The notes under the pieces were generated by a model. That model saw only the letters and a list, made by a program, of their open reading frames with translations, was not told the origin of the DNA and did no database searches. This document shows, in pieces, positions 21,300 to 29,750 of a stretch of DNA of 30,176 nucleotides (position 1 is the first letter of the stretch; each line of letters starts with the position of its first letter). Where the stretch lies: IMG/VR virus record IMGVR_UViG_3300017742_002445, positions 1-30,176 of that record; one strand, written 5' to 3'. The stretch comes from a virus. The translations under genes and the position numbers were made by a program.

Positions 21300-22182
21300 A
21301 AACTTCTACCCTTTTCATTTTATTATATTCACACAAGTTGTAGATAATTTCTTTTTGGTCTTTATTAGTTTCTAACATTGCTACAGGAATATTTCCTATT
21401 GCATTTTTAGGATCATCTTTTGTAAATCCTAGTGCAGTTAAATAATTATTATTTTGATCCCACCATTGACTCATACCTTGTAAAAACTTATCTACGTTAT
21501 GTTGCGACCTATTAAAAAAGTATGTGTTAAATCCTGCGCTGTAATATCTTAACGGACGTATGTTATCTTCACCTACAATATCATCGCCGTCTTTGTATAT
21601 ATCATATAAAGGTTTTCCTACTTCACAATAATTGATATATACTTCACCAAAGTTTCTTAACAAAGTAAAATGTTGATAATCTTCGTCCAACAAATCATAA
21701 CGAAGACTGCGGTTAAATCTACACACAAGTCTCGGATAATTTTGTTTGTATGTACTACTGCTATAAAAACTTTCAGCTCTATGAATTATAACATTATATC
21801 TTTCAAGGGCTACTTTCTCTTGATCTGTTGCAGTTTTCCAATACTCTGCTGAAGACAATATTCCGCCACGTAATGTTTCAAAATAATGATGTAAATGATT
21901 TAATTGTTCTTGCGGCATACCTACAAATGCTGTATGATGTATAACTGTATTAGTAGAGTTTATTATTTCAATACAATGATTTAATTCATTTACTATTTTT
22001 TCTTCTGTCCAATTATCATTAGGAAAATTATATAATCTGTCAGGCTCTGCAACTGTATTATCTATTGAAACTTGCTCTATTAGCGATTCAAACCATCTAG
22101 CTGAACACGGTGTGTTATATACATTATACGTTAATGCATATTCTTGATCTAAACTGTTAGCAAATATAATACTAAACTTCAT
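21292..22182 (-). CDS. Hypothetical protein with a His-rich central stretch (296 aa)
   Basis: A 296-residue soluble protein with no family I recognise. It has a beta-rich N-terminus (KFSIIFANSLDQEYALTY), a charged helical region with HHTAFVGMPQEQLNHLHHYF and a later RNFGEVYINYCEVGKPLYDIYK, and no signal peptide or membrane span. The His pairs at about 82-83 and 97-98 may be a metal site, but this is only a visual impression. It overlaps the radical SAM gene upstream at TAATG and the PP-loop gene downstream, so it is part of that unit and may be its substrate-binding or accessory partner. Confidence 0.62.
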   Translation of the reverse strand: MKFSIIFANSLDQEYALTYNVYNTPCSARWFESLIEQVSIDNTVAEPDRLYNFPNDNWTEEKIVNELNHCIEIINSTNTVIHHTAFVGMPQEQLNHLHHYFETLRGGILSSAEYWKTATDQEKVALERYNVIIHRAESFYSSSTYKQNYPRLVCRFNRSLRYDLLDEDYQHFTLLRNFGEVYINYCEVGKPLYDIYKDGDDIVGEDNIRPLRYYSAGFNTYFFNRSQHNVDKFLQGMSQWWDQNNNYLTALGFTKDDPKNAIGNIPVAMLETNKDQKEIIYNLCEYNKMKRVEVYE

Positions 22183-23342
22183 TAGTTGTCCAATCCAAAG
22201 TATTCTCGTGTCATAGGTCCTATAACGTCTACTGCCTTCATTTTACGTTGGGCTAGTAAAACATCAAACTCGTGCTTTAGTGATTCCTTACTGTGATTAA
22301 ATGATGCTGTTGTTAATGTATTGCATAGTTCTGTCGACTTCAATTGACTTTTTACTTTATTAATTATATGGTCTGGTAAGTTTTGATAATTCTGTAAATG
22401 TGTTGCAGGTTTAATTTCGCAACTATAAGATACTAAATGTCTTACATCCCAGAAGTATTCTTCTATTTCTGGCAGAAATTCAAAATTAAAAATGTTTACT
22501 AAGTTAGCTACATTAATAGATATGTTTTCATATTTGTGAGAATTATTTTTTAGATACTCTATATTCTTATTCATTTTTTTCCAACTGTGCGGCCATCTTA
22601 TAAATTCATAGTTATTGCCTACAGAATCAATACTTATTCTTAAATGGGCTCTTTTAGTTTTAGATAGTCTAGACATTATTTCATCGTTAAGTATTGTACC
22701 GTTAGTTGTAACTTCTAACCTTAAATCTTTGCCATAATCTTGATCTATAACGTCAGCAATTTTATCCCAATTTTCTTTTAGGAATGGCTCGCCTCCTAGT
22801 AATTTAAGGGTATGAACTTTATAATTTTTTAAAATTTCTGCAACAATATTCGAAGTACTTTTAGATCCTGCTAAAGTTGAATTTATCAAAGGTATCCAAG
22901 ATTTGGGTCTATTTTCTTTTTCTAGTGTACTAGATAGTTTGTGAATTAAACTACTTGCATTACTACTACAAAATGGACATGCTAAATTACAATCATTGCC
23001 TAATACAACATCTAACTTATTAATGTCATAATTATTGTACTCTGTTTTTTGATTAAGTTTAATCCTAGGACTATCTATTCCTTTATCTTCGTAATTTTTA
23101 CAAGCCAAACATGCAGGATGTAAATCATCATTAGCTTCAAAATAATCTCTAAAGTGTTGTAACGGCATAAGTTGCATTATATCTTTTGGTGAGTCTATTT
23201 TTATAGACTTAGATATATGTGCAGGAATTAACTCGTGATTTAAATGACAACAAGGTTTAAGATTAGCATATAGACCGTCAGGATAATCGTAAAGTCTTAT
23301 ACGAACTCCTTTTTCAACAAAGCCGCAATGATTTGCCTTCAT
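22182..23342 (-). CDS. Radical SAM protein with Cys-rich N-terminus
   Basis: A 386-residue radical SAM enzyme. The cluster motif CNLACPFC lies at 118-125 (C-x3-C-x2-C), followed by a GGEPF at 183-187 and an EVTTNGTIL stretch. Ahead of it, about residues 1-100 hold five cysteines (6, 31, 32, 78, 81) with a PACLACKNYE pair, the layout of twitch-type radical SAM proteins found widely in marine phages, probably ligating a second iron-sulfur cluster. The gene starts at a TAATG overlap with the methyltransferase. The reaction is unknown; peptide, sugar or nucleoside substrates are all possible. Confidence 0.82.
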   Translation of the reverse strand: MKANHCGFVEKGVRIRLYDYPDGLYANLKPCCHLNHELIPAHISKSIKIDSPKDIMQLMPLQHFRDYFEANDDLHPACLACKNYEDKGIDSPRIKLNQKTEYNNYDINKLDVVLGNDCNLACPFCSSNASSLIHKLSSTLEKENRPKSWIPLINSTLAGSKSTSNIVAEILKNYKVHTLKLLGGEPFLKENWDKIADVIDQDYGKDLRLEVTTNGTILNDEIMSRLSKTKRAHLRISIDSVGNNYEFIRWPHSWKKMNKNIEYLKNNSHKYENISINVANLVNIFNFEFLPEIEEYFWDVRHLVSYSCEIKPATHLQNYQNLPDHIINKVKSQLKSTELCNTLTTASFNHSKESLKHEFDVLLAQRKMKAVDVIGPMTREYFGLDN

Positions 23343-23995
23343 TACTTTATTCCTATTCTCATGTATCGAGTATACTTAGATAATTGTAATTCTCCTGCAA
23401 AATATAAATGTGAAGTAGGAGTCAATCTAGCAAAATGATCTAAATCATTGCAACAATTTACGTGCTCTGTTAATTTAAAATAATTATTAGTTTGTAAAAC
23501 AACAAGTGTTCCTACAGGTATGTTATTGTACCATTTTATAAAATCGCTTGTTGGTATATGTTCGCAACTTGTATTAATAATAGTATTAGGCATTTCTACT
23601 AAGTCTTGTGTAGTTCCGTTTGAACGATATGTTTTATACTCTAACGGATAATCCATGTCACATACGTCTAGAGTAGTTGCTTTAAACTGCCAGCCATCCA
23701 TTGTTTTATTTCTATTAAAAGTTTCTGCAATGCTTGCACAGGAGTCGTCTATATCAAAACTTCTTATTTTAGCTAGTTGTATATTGCTTTCAAACAAAAA
23801 CGAGGCTAAACTGCCATACCAACCGGCACATAAAAATACAGTACCTAGAGGCTGTTTAATCTTTTCTAATTCGTTTACTAACCAACGTTTTGACTCCATT
23901 TGACCTTTTGAAAATAGGTCTGTTAGATCTATATTTGGAAACTTTTTAAGTACTTGACCAAAATTGTCAAAGAATTCACTATTGTGTATTGACAT
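23342..23995 (-). CDS. SAM-dependent methyltransferase-like protein
   Basis: A 217-residue class I methyltransferase fold: a TVFLCAGWYGSLASF segment (motif I, with Ala and Tyr replacing common Gly residues), then SFDIDDSCAS with the acidic beta2 end, and NTSCEHIP in the motif-IV place. The unusual motif I leaves room for a non-methyltransferase Rossmann role. ATG 23995 is preferred to 24019 because AGGAG lies 7 bases upstream. It overlaps the GT-A-like gene and the radical SAM gene, so it belongs to that unit. Confidence 0.6.
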   Translation of the reverse strand: MSIHNSEFFDNFGQVLKKFPNIDLTDLFSKGQMESKRWLVNELEKIKQPLGTVFLCAGWYGSLASFLFESNIQLAKIRSFDIDDSCASIAETFNRNKTMDGWQFKATTLDVCDMDYPLEYKTYRSNGTTQDLVEMPNTIINTSCEHIPTSDFIKWYNNIPVGTLVVLQTNNYFKLTEHVNCCNDLDHFARLTPTSHLYFAGELQLSKYTRYMRIGIK

Positions 23996-24647
23996 TAAAC
24001 TGCTCCTGTAGCCAATCAAAATTGTTTATTAACGAAATATCATTATCGCCTTGCCCAAATTTTTTGCCAGCAATAGCACCTTGTACTGCATAATATCCAA
24101 ATTCTCCGTCTTGGATTGTACACCATGTGTTTAATCTTTGCTCAGTTTCTTTATCTTTTTGTCTAGCAATTACACGGCTGGAAAGTTTAGCACACTCTCT
24201 AAATGCTCCTTTCCATGCTTCGTACGGACTTGTATCAAATTTTGTAATATTAGAAATAAAAGGAACCGCTTTAAATTTATTGCTTATACTTGTAGTCATA
24301 TCAGAAGTAGTTGTATCTACATCGATTGTTAATTTTCGGGGAAGTAACTTTACCCCACCATAACCATATATTAATCCGTTAACTGGATTTAGACTGCGCC
24401 ATACATGTACAGTATCTAAATTATATTCGTCAACTACATAATTAAATAACATGTTTTCTGTTATAAATGCGTCACCGTCAACTGCCCAAAACATTTTTGT
24501 AAAACTTTTTTTTGCAGCGGCAACATGTGCATTATGTATACCTTTTACACCGTGAACACGTTTAGCTAGAGGAAAACGTTTTTTTAATCTTTTATAGTTC
24601 TCATCTGCATTTGGTTCTTGATAACTAATAAAAACAATATCATACAT
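23979..24647 (-). CDS. GT-A-like glycosyltransferase (probable)
   Basis: A 222-residue protein. MFWAVDGDAFI gives a DxD motif (Asp57, Asp59) at the position expected for metal-nucleotide-sugar binding in GT-A enzymes, and GYGGVKLLPR is a downstream acceptor-side segment of the kind seen in procollagen-galactosyltransferase-like and phage glycosyltransferases. The N-terminal IVFISYQEPNADENY...RFPLAKRVHG fits the first Rossmann unit. It is coupled to the dehydrogenase upstream, which should supply an acidic sugar nucleotide. The sugar and acceptor are not known. Confidence 0.62.
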   Translation of the reverse strand: MYDIVFISYQEPNADENYKRLKKRFPLAKRVHGVKGIHNAHVAAAKKSFTKMFWAVDGDAFITENMLFNYVVDEYNLDTVHVWRSLNPVNGLIYGYGGVKLLPRKLTIDVDTTTSDMTTSISNKFKAVPFISNITKFDTSPYEAWKGAFRECAKLSSRVIARQKDKETEQRLNTWCTIQDGEFGYYAVQGAIAGKKFGQGDNDISLINNFDWLQEQFNVNTQ

Positions 24648-25869
24648 TTCTTGTATTGCCGTAGCCTATTACTTTATTTTTATCACTTGTATATTTTCTC
24701 CAAGGGTCAACTACAACACTTCCAGTAGGAATAGTACAATATAGTTGATCGTTGTCGTCGCCTTCTTCCTTCATATATTTGTAAGTTGTACTTGCACTAT
24801 GTGCAAGTAAGATAACACATGGTATACCGGGTTGGTTAATATCGCCTGTAAGAGGATCTACATAAGTTGGTTGTACGCCTAACTCTATACAATAATGTCC
24901 TACTAGCAAACTGTAACTTCCGTCACAATAAGGAACACCTGGTTTGTACGCTTTGCCATGTATAAAAATAGGCATATTATTTTCTTTAGAAAGTGTAACA
25001 AGTTTTTTAGCTAAATTAGATGCTTGTATTTCTCTTGCATTCATAATGCTATCAAATAAGTCGTATCCAAGGCCTAACTCATTTGCCATAAATCTTAATG
25101 CAATATTATCTCTAGGATGACAGCCGCCGCCGTCACCCATACCTGCTGTCATGTATTGTGGGCCCATGATACGTTTGTCACTATGCGCAAGTGCGTTAGT
25201 AACTACATCAACATTTATATTACCTTGCTTTTCTGCTACGTCTTGAATCATATTCACAAGTCCAATCTTAGCACTAATAAATGTATTGTAAAATACTTTG
25301 ATACATTCACACTCGTCCCATGTACCAATCTCATATCTTGGATTATTTTCCATTACAGTTTTGTAAAAATCTACAAGCTGTTTTGCATCCCCAGTTTCGC
25401 TACCGTCTTCTGTACCTATCATTACCATTTCTGGATTAACCATGTCCCATGCTACACTGCCCATAGCAATTAAGTAAGGATTATATACAAATCGAGTATT
25501 GGGAACAAGTTTAACAAACTCTTTACGTGTTGTTCCCGGCAATACTGTGCTAATAAGTACAAGTAACTGATCTTTGTTCATGTGTTTATTAGCTTCTATC
25601 ATAACTTCTTTTACAATATCATAGCTGAAATCCTTTGGATCTAAGTGTGCAGTTGGCTCTCTTCCATCATATGCAGGGTCGTGCGGAGTAGGAACTGCAA
25701 TAAAAACAATATCTCTATCTTGTACAGCGCCTTGTATTGTTGGGAACATGTTTATTAAATGACTTTTTCTTTTTTCAATGTCGTACCCTGTTACATCATG
25801 GCCTTTACTGGCAATAGCCTCTGCGCATGGCATTCCAAGTTTACCAGTTCCTATAAAACCAATCTTCAT
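24640..25869 (-). CDS. UDP-glucose/GDP-mannose-type sugar-nucleotide 6-dehydrogenase
   Basis: Oxidises a nucleotide sugar at C6 to the uronic acid in two NAD-dependent steps. The 409 residues have the NAD site GTGKLG at 7-12, a VPTP at about 59-62, the substrate stretch ECECIKVFYN (Lys191, Asn195), and GGGCHPRD with the catalytic Cys250, followed by GKAYKPG. All domain marks are in order, and length is normal for the family. An AGGAG ribosome binding site and a late promoter box precede it. Which sugar it uses cannot be read; UDP-glucose is the commonest. It supplies an activated acidic sugar for the glycosyltransferases nearby. Confidence 0.88.
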   Translation of the reverse strand: MKIGFIGTGKLGMPCAEAIASKGHDVTGYDIEKRKSHLINMFPTIQGAVQDRDIVFIAVPTPHDPAYDGREPTAHLDPKDFSYDIVKEVMIEANKHMNKDQLLVLISTVLPGTTRKEFVKLVPNTRFVYNPYLIAMGSVAWDMVNPEMVMIGTEDGSETGDAKQLVDFYKTVMENNPRYEIGTWDECECIKVFYNTFISAKIGLVNMIQDVAEKQGNINVDVVTNALAHSDKRIMGPQYMTAGMGDGGGCHPRDNIALRFMANELGLGYDLFDSIMNAREIQASNLAKKLVTLSKENNMPIFIHGKAYKPGVPYCDGSYSLLVGHYCIELGVQPTYVDPLTGDINQPGIPCVILLAHSASTTYKYMKEEGDDNDQLYCTIPTGSVVVDPWRKYTSDKNKVIGYGNTRNV

Positions 25870-25895
25870 TAATCTACTCCTATTATATGCGTATA

Positions 25896-26492
25896 TTATT
25901 TATCGTGAAATATTGGCATAGTTGACAGGTTTGGATAATCCTTCCATGACCAAGATTTTGGCATTTTGTTTTTTGCATCATCTAACTTAGATAATCCTAA
26001 ACTTGCTGTTTCTGGAGTCATGTAGTAATGATATCCTATTGTTTCTATGCTCTGTTCTTGCCAATTAGGAAATCGAGTCCTTCCATCATAACTTAGCTTT
26101 ATTAATTCGTTTTTGTCATTCTGATTGTCGCAAAGTATCATGCCGCCGCGTCCAAGACTTAGATGTTTTTTAAATTGGAAACTAATACACATAAGCGTGT
26201 TAGGTACATAGCTATTTTCGCGCCATGTTACTGCGGCATCAATTATATTTGTGTGTGCTAAATGATAATACTCTTTCCATTTTGCATCTACTAAACGATA
26301 TTGTATACCTAATTTTTCAAATGTCATAGGTACACTAACATATGTGTGTTTAGGACAGGCAGTATGTTTAACATTATTATATCTTAGACATAATTCTATA
26401 GCATGTGTACAACTATCTACAGCTACAGCATAAGGTGAACCAAAAAAATGTGCTATCTTATCTTCAAATTCATCTATACTAACAAAACTCAT
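25896..26492 (-). CDS. Short DegT/DnrJ/EryC1-type aminotransferase
   Basis: PLP-dependent aminotransferase-like protein that in full-length relatives aminates keto-sugars. VDSCTHAIELCL at 26-37 is the cofactor-phosphate region, NIIDAA carries Asp85, which holds the PLP ring nitrogen, SFQFKKHLSLGRGG carries Lys109 as the Schiff-base lysine (with GRGG for the usual GEGG), and YYMTPETASLGL follows. At 198 residues it is about half the usual 370-400: the C-terminal domain is missing and the stop lies just past the core motifs. No continuation is seen in another frame. It is coupled to the hexapeptide acyltransferase. Either a compact phage form or a reduced protein; full activity is doubtful. Confidence 0.78.
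   Translation of the reverse strand: MSFVSIDEFEDKIAHFFGSPYAVAVDSCTHAIELCLRYNNVKHTACPKHTYVSVPMTFEKLGIQYRLVDAKWKEYYHLAHTNIIDAAVTWRENSYVPNTLMCISFQFKKHLSLGRGGMILCDNQNDKNELIKLSYDGRTRFPNWQEQSIETIGYHYYMTPETASLGLSKLDDAKNKMPKSWSWKDYPNLSTMPIFHDK
25897..25904 (-). promoter_or_regulatory. Late promoter box (GATAAATA) for the dehydrogenase operon
   Basis: Reads GATAAATA on the - strand and overlaps the stop codon of the aminotransferase gene. The dehydrogenase ATG is 27 bases downstream, with TAGGAG between them. The bases after the box (TAAATAATATACGCATATA) nearly match those after the weaker box at 10155 on the + strand. Confidence 0.68.
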
Positions 26493-27085
26493 CTTAATTT
26501 CCTTGCCGGTGTCCCAACATATACTCCTGGATTGTCTATATTTTTTGTTACGTTACTAAATGCACCAATGACTGTATTATCACATATGTCTAGTTTATTC
26601 ATTACACCAGATCTAAAATTAAACATACAATTTTTTCCTATAGTAGTTTTACCCGCAATCATTGTGCCACTGTGTAACATACAGTTATTTCCAACTGTAG
26701 TGTTATGACTAATTAAACAGTACGTTTCAACAAAACAATGTTTACCAAGAACGGCTCCTTGCATAACTGTACTAAAATTAGCAACACACGAACCTTTACC
26801 AATTACAGCACCTTCGTGTACACTAGCAGTTTCATGTATAAATGTTACACAATCGCTGTCATATTCGTCTAACAAGTCTATTGTTTGTTCTCTTTCTTTT
26901 AAGTCTAATGCAAACCCAATAAAATATTGGAAGTCATCTTTACTTTGTAAATTTTTAAATTCATCCGGAGTCATAATACTAATATCTTCATTTACAAAGT
27001 TTTTTCCATAGTACATACTGTCTTGGGTTAACATACTTTCGGAATAACCAATTATTTTTAATGGTTTTTCATTTTTTATCATCAT
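26489..27085 (-). CDS. Left-handed beta-helix acyltransferase (NeuD/PglD-like)
   Basis: A hexapeptide-repeat acyltransferase of 198 residues. After an N-terminal alpha/beta part (about 1-90), the hexads run from about 95 to 185 with IGKGSCVANFSTV, LGKHCFVETYCLI, VGNNCMLHSGTMI, IGKNCMFNFRSGV as successive turns, and a GVYVGTPARKL ending that is common in PglD/NeuD-type sugar N-acetyltransferases. The likely job is N-acylation of an amino sugar made by the neighbouring aminotransferase. It starts at an ATGA-type overlap with the glycosyltransferase-like gene. Confidence 0.82.
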   Translation of the reverse strand: MMIKNEKPLKIIGYSESMLTQDSMYYGKNFVNEDISIMTPDEFKNLQSKDDFQYFIGFALDLKEREQTIDLLDEYDSDCVTFIHETASVHEGAVIGKGSCVANFSTVMQGAVLGKHCFVETYCLISHNTTVGNNCMLHSGTMIAGKTTIGKNCMFNFRSGVMNKLDICDNTVIGAFSNVTKNIDNPGVYVGTPARKLR

Positions 27086-28320
27086 GACCGTATCCTTTTG
27101 TATATTTTGTTTTTTGTTATAGGTGCTTGTAGTAACATTTCTTGTAGTTCTTCAATCCAAACTTTGTTGTGTAATAATGTTGGTAACATGTCATCATACA
27201 TTTCTTTTAACTCTTTAATACTTTTGCCGTTTATCCAGTCAATTAATTTAAATATTTTTTCCATACGCTTTGCATGGTCTTGTTCTAGGTCGTAACTTTC
27301 GTCAAACCAATCACTAAAAGTTTGAAATCCCCATGCCCTCATATATTCTAAATTGCCAGGCGGTCCTACCATAATAACAGGCCTATAGTTTAGCATAGCA
27401 TTCATTATCTTTTCTGTCAAGAGTCCAGTTGGCTCTGCATAGCGTGTTTCGTTTACAATAGCACAAAAGCATTCTGCATATGATTGTTTAGGATTAGTGT
27501 CAATATGAATGTCTATGTATTCATCTATACTTAATTTTTCACTTATAGGTGTGTCCATAGTTACAGGAGCCATTGTGTTTAATTTATCTGCACCAATTAA
27601 TAATGTTTCTTTACAAGGTAACTTATCTGTAAAAGAGTTTTTTAATAATATATCTTTACTACTATTATACAACCAACTTACATTGTAGCTATCTGTTTTA
27701 GTTACTAGATAGCTTGCTATACAATGTCTGTGGCTTGCATATCTCCAGTTGCCGCACCAAAACTTTTTTGTTATTGCTTGACTGTTATAGATTCCTTCTT
27801 CTTGCATTACATTTATCGTAGCAGGATAAATCCATCCTACTGGTGTGCAATTTATTTTTATATCAGGATAAAACTTTTGTAAATATGTTTTACACTTATA
27901 GCTAGGACAATATACATCTACATTTTTTAATTTATTTCTAACTACATATTCATGTATACTATCAAATTCTTTTGCACGAATAAATTCTGAATCATTTGCA
28001 CTCCAATTTGTATAAAGATTATTGGTGTTTTTCCTATTATCGTAAGTTGATAACGGCTCCCATAGATATATTTTAAAACCTTTTTTATTACAAAAATTAA
28101 CTTCTTTGCTTTTCATTGTAGCTGTGCGCAACCAATTTATAGAATTTACACCAAAATAAACAGCATAAGGAGAAGTAACTTTTTTAAAATAAGTTTTTTG
28201 TAATGCTTCCCAACATACATTCCACCCTCTTTGTAGATTAGTCTTATTACTGGGAAACCATTGCTTCCCTAGCAATATATTACTAAACAGTCCATGGTCT
28301 TTTGAACTTTCTAACGCCAT
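27082..28320 (-). CDS. Putative glycosyltransferase-like protein, paralog of the gene at 6199-7368
   Basis: A 412-residue protein sharing two blocks with the + strand gene at 6199: KFWCGNWRY...RHCIASYL (about 188-207) and a C-terminal VNETRYAEPTG-LTEKI...RPVIMVGPP...GFQTF...ESYD. Between and before these the two differ strongly. The TEK/RP/GPP order suggests a GT-B-like nucleotide-sugar half. It overlaps the radical SAM gene upstream and the acyltransferase downstream. The product probably joins an amino sugar to an acceptor, but no acceptor clue is present. Confidence 0.57.
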   Translation of the reverse strand: MALESSKDHGLFSNILLGKQWFPSNKTNLQRGWNVCWEALQKTYFKKVTSPYAVYFGVNSINWLRTATMKSKEVNFCNKKGFKIYLWEPLSTYDNRKNTNNLYTNWSANDSEFIRAKEFDSIHEYVVRNKLKNVDVYCPSYKCKTYLQKFYPDIKINCTPVGWIYPATINVMQEEGIYNSQAITKKFWCGNWRYASHRHCIASYLVTKTDSYNVSWLYNSSKDILLKNSFTDKLPCKETLLIGADKLNTMAPVTMDTPISEKLSIDEYIDIHIDTNPKQSYAECFCAIVNETRYAEPTGLLTEKIMNAMLNYRPVIMVGPPGNLEYMRAWGFQTFSDWFDESYDLEQDHAKRMEKIFKLIDWINGKSIKELKEMYDDMLPTLLHNKVWIEELQEMLLQAPITKNKIYKRIRS

Positions 28321-29750
28321 TTATTCATTAATCCTTTAAACTCAGGAAATACATTTTCAAAATTTATGCCTCTTCTTTTATCATACTCTGTAAAAAACTT
28401 TACAAAATTTTGTTGTGCATCTATACGTTCTTGATCAGTAGTAAATCCCTCTTTCATAAATTCAATACTACGTTCAAATCTACTAATTTGATGTGGTTTG
28501 AATCCTGTCCAACGTGTGTCTCGTTGACCGTCAAGATTAGCTTTCATATAGTCTAGTGCTTCTTCTGCATAATGCCAATGCTCTTGTGGTGCAAGTTTTA
28601 AGCTTTGCCATGCAGGATGGTGTAGAGCAGGAGTATCCACAAATACTCTGTGATTACCGTAAGATATTAATTTACCCGTGTTTTCGTCCCTACGTACCTT
28701 ACGCACATTATGGGCCTTTTGTAGCGCATGTATGCCCTCTAGCAAGCGTTTTATGCTAGGTAAGCTCAACATATTAAATGTAACAATAAACGTTACTAGA
28801 CCGTTGTGTGTGTTTGCTAGATAGTTGTTTACGTTATTCCATAAAAGATCAAAATCTAGTCCATCTCGCATGTACTCTGCTTGTTCTCCCCAACCGTCTA
28901 CACTTACAAATAATCTAAAAGAATTTAATTTGTCATATTCTGTAATAAAGCCAACAGTATCTACAAAACGGTTCCAGTTCTTCTCAGGTACACTAGCATT
29001 TGTAGTAATACTCATATCTAAATCAGGACGGCCGTTATCTACAACATAGTCTAGCACACGGAATGTATTCTTATCTAGTAGTGGCTCACCACCTGTCATT
29101 CTAAAGTGTTTTAGTTTAGGATATAAAGTTGGCCACCATTTCCAAAACGCTTCCACATAAGGATTATGTTCTTTTACTGGAATAGGATATTGTCCTGTTT
29201 CTTTGAAATACTCTATACTATTGTGCGGGACTTTTGTAGGATAAGGTCCGTTGCGTTCTATATCTTCTGCCCACTTGCTACTTAAATGAGGGCTACAATA
29301 GCTACACGCTAAATTACATGCATGATTAAAATTTACTTCTAAGTAGCGTGGCTCAATGTCTCCATCTGCACCTTTAGCAAGTACATCGTTCCAGCCTTCT
29401 TGTGCCCATTGCTCTGATGAACGATAAAATCTGTCACTTAAATGATCCCCTTGCATTGCTTCTACTTTCCAACAGGTACTGCACCCGCTAGGTTTGCCGC
29501 CAGATAACATCTCAGCACGTTCTTGTTTCTTTTGTTTAGTATTATGAAGTGCTTTAAAATTTTGTTCAACTTCTTCTGCATCAATTTTATGCAGGGGAGG
29601 CAAGAAACAACTATTTGTTAATCCAGTAGTAAGATGTATACTACTCCAAAGCCACTTAGCCATGCACATTGTAGGTGACAACTCGTCAAGTAATGGAATT
29701 ACTTGCTGTGCAGCAGCTTGTGGGTCAGTTTCTGTTATTCTTTTAGCCAA
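28311..29750 (-). CDS. Radical SAM protein with Cys-rich N-terminus (twitch type)
   Basis: A 479-residue radical SAM enzyme. N-terminal part (about 1-130) has Cys29, Cys48, and CSTC (90-93), a layout seen in twitch-type proteins that bind an auxiliary cluster. Core cluster motif CNLACSYC at 145-152 follows EVNFNHA, with a TGGEPLL and a SITTNAS downstream. Similar proteins are widespread in marine T4-like phages, with unknown substrates. The larger size relative to the one at 22182 comes from inserts and a longer C-terminus. The gene overlaps the SGNH-like gene upstream by 16 bases. Confidence 0.82.
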   Translation of the reverse strand: MAKRITETDPQAAAQQVIPLLDELSPTMCMAKWLWSSIHLTTGLTNSCFLPPLHKIDAEEVEQNFKALHNTKQKKQERAEMLSGGKPSGCSTCWKVEAMQGDHLSDRFYRSSEQWAQEGWNDVLAKGADGDIEPRYLEVNFNHACNLACSYCSPHLSSKWAEDIERNGPYPTKVPHNSIEYFKETGQYPIPVKEHNPYVEAFWKWWPTLYPKLKHFRMTGGEPLLDKNTFRVLDYVVDNGRPDLDMSITTNASVPEKNWNRFVDTVGFITEYDKLNSFRLFVSVDGWGEQAEYMRDGLDFDLLWNNVNNYLANTHNGLVTFIVTFNMLSLPSIKRLLEGIHALQKAHNVRKVRRDENTGKLISYGNHRVFVDTPALHHPAWQSLKLAPQEHWHYAEEALDYMKANLDGQRDTRWTGFKPHQISRFERSIEFMKEGFTTDQERIDAQQNFVKFFTEYDKRRGINFENVFPEFKGLMNKWR

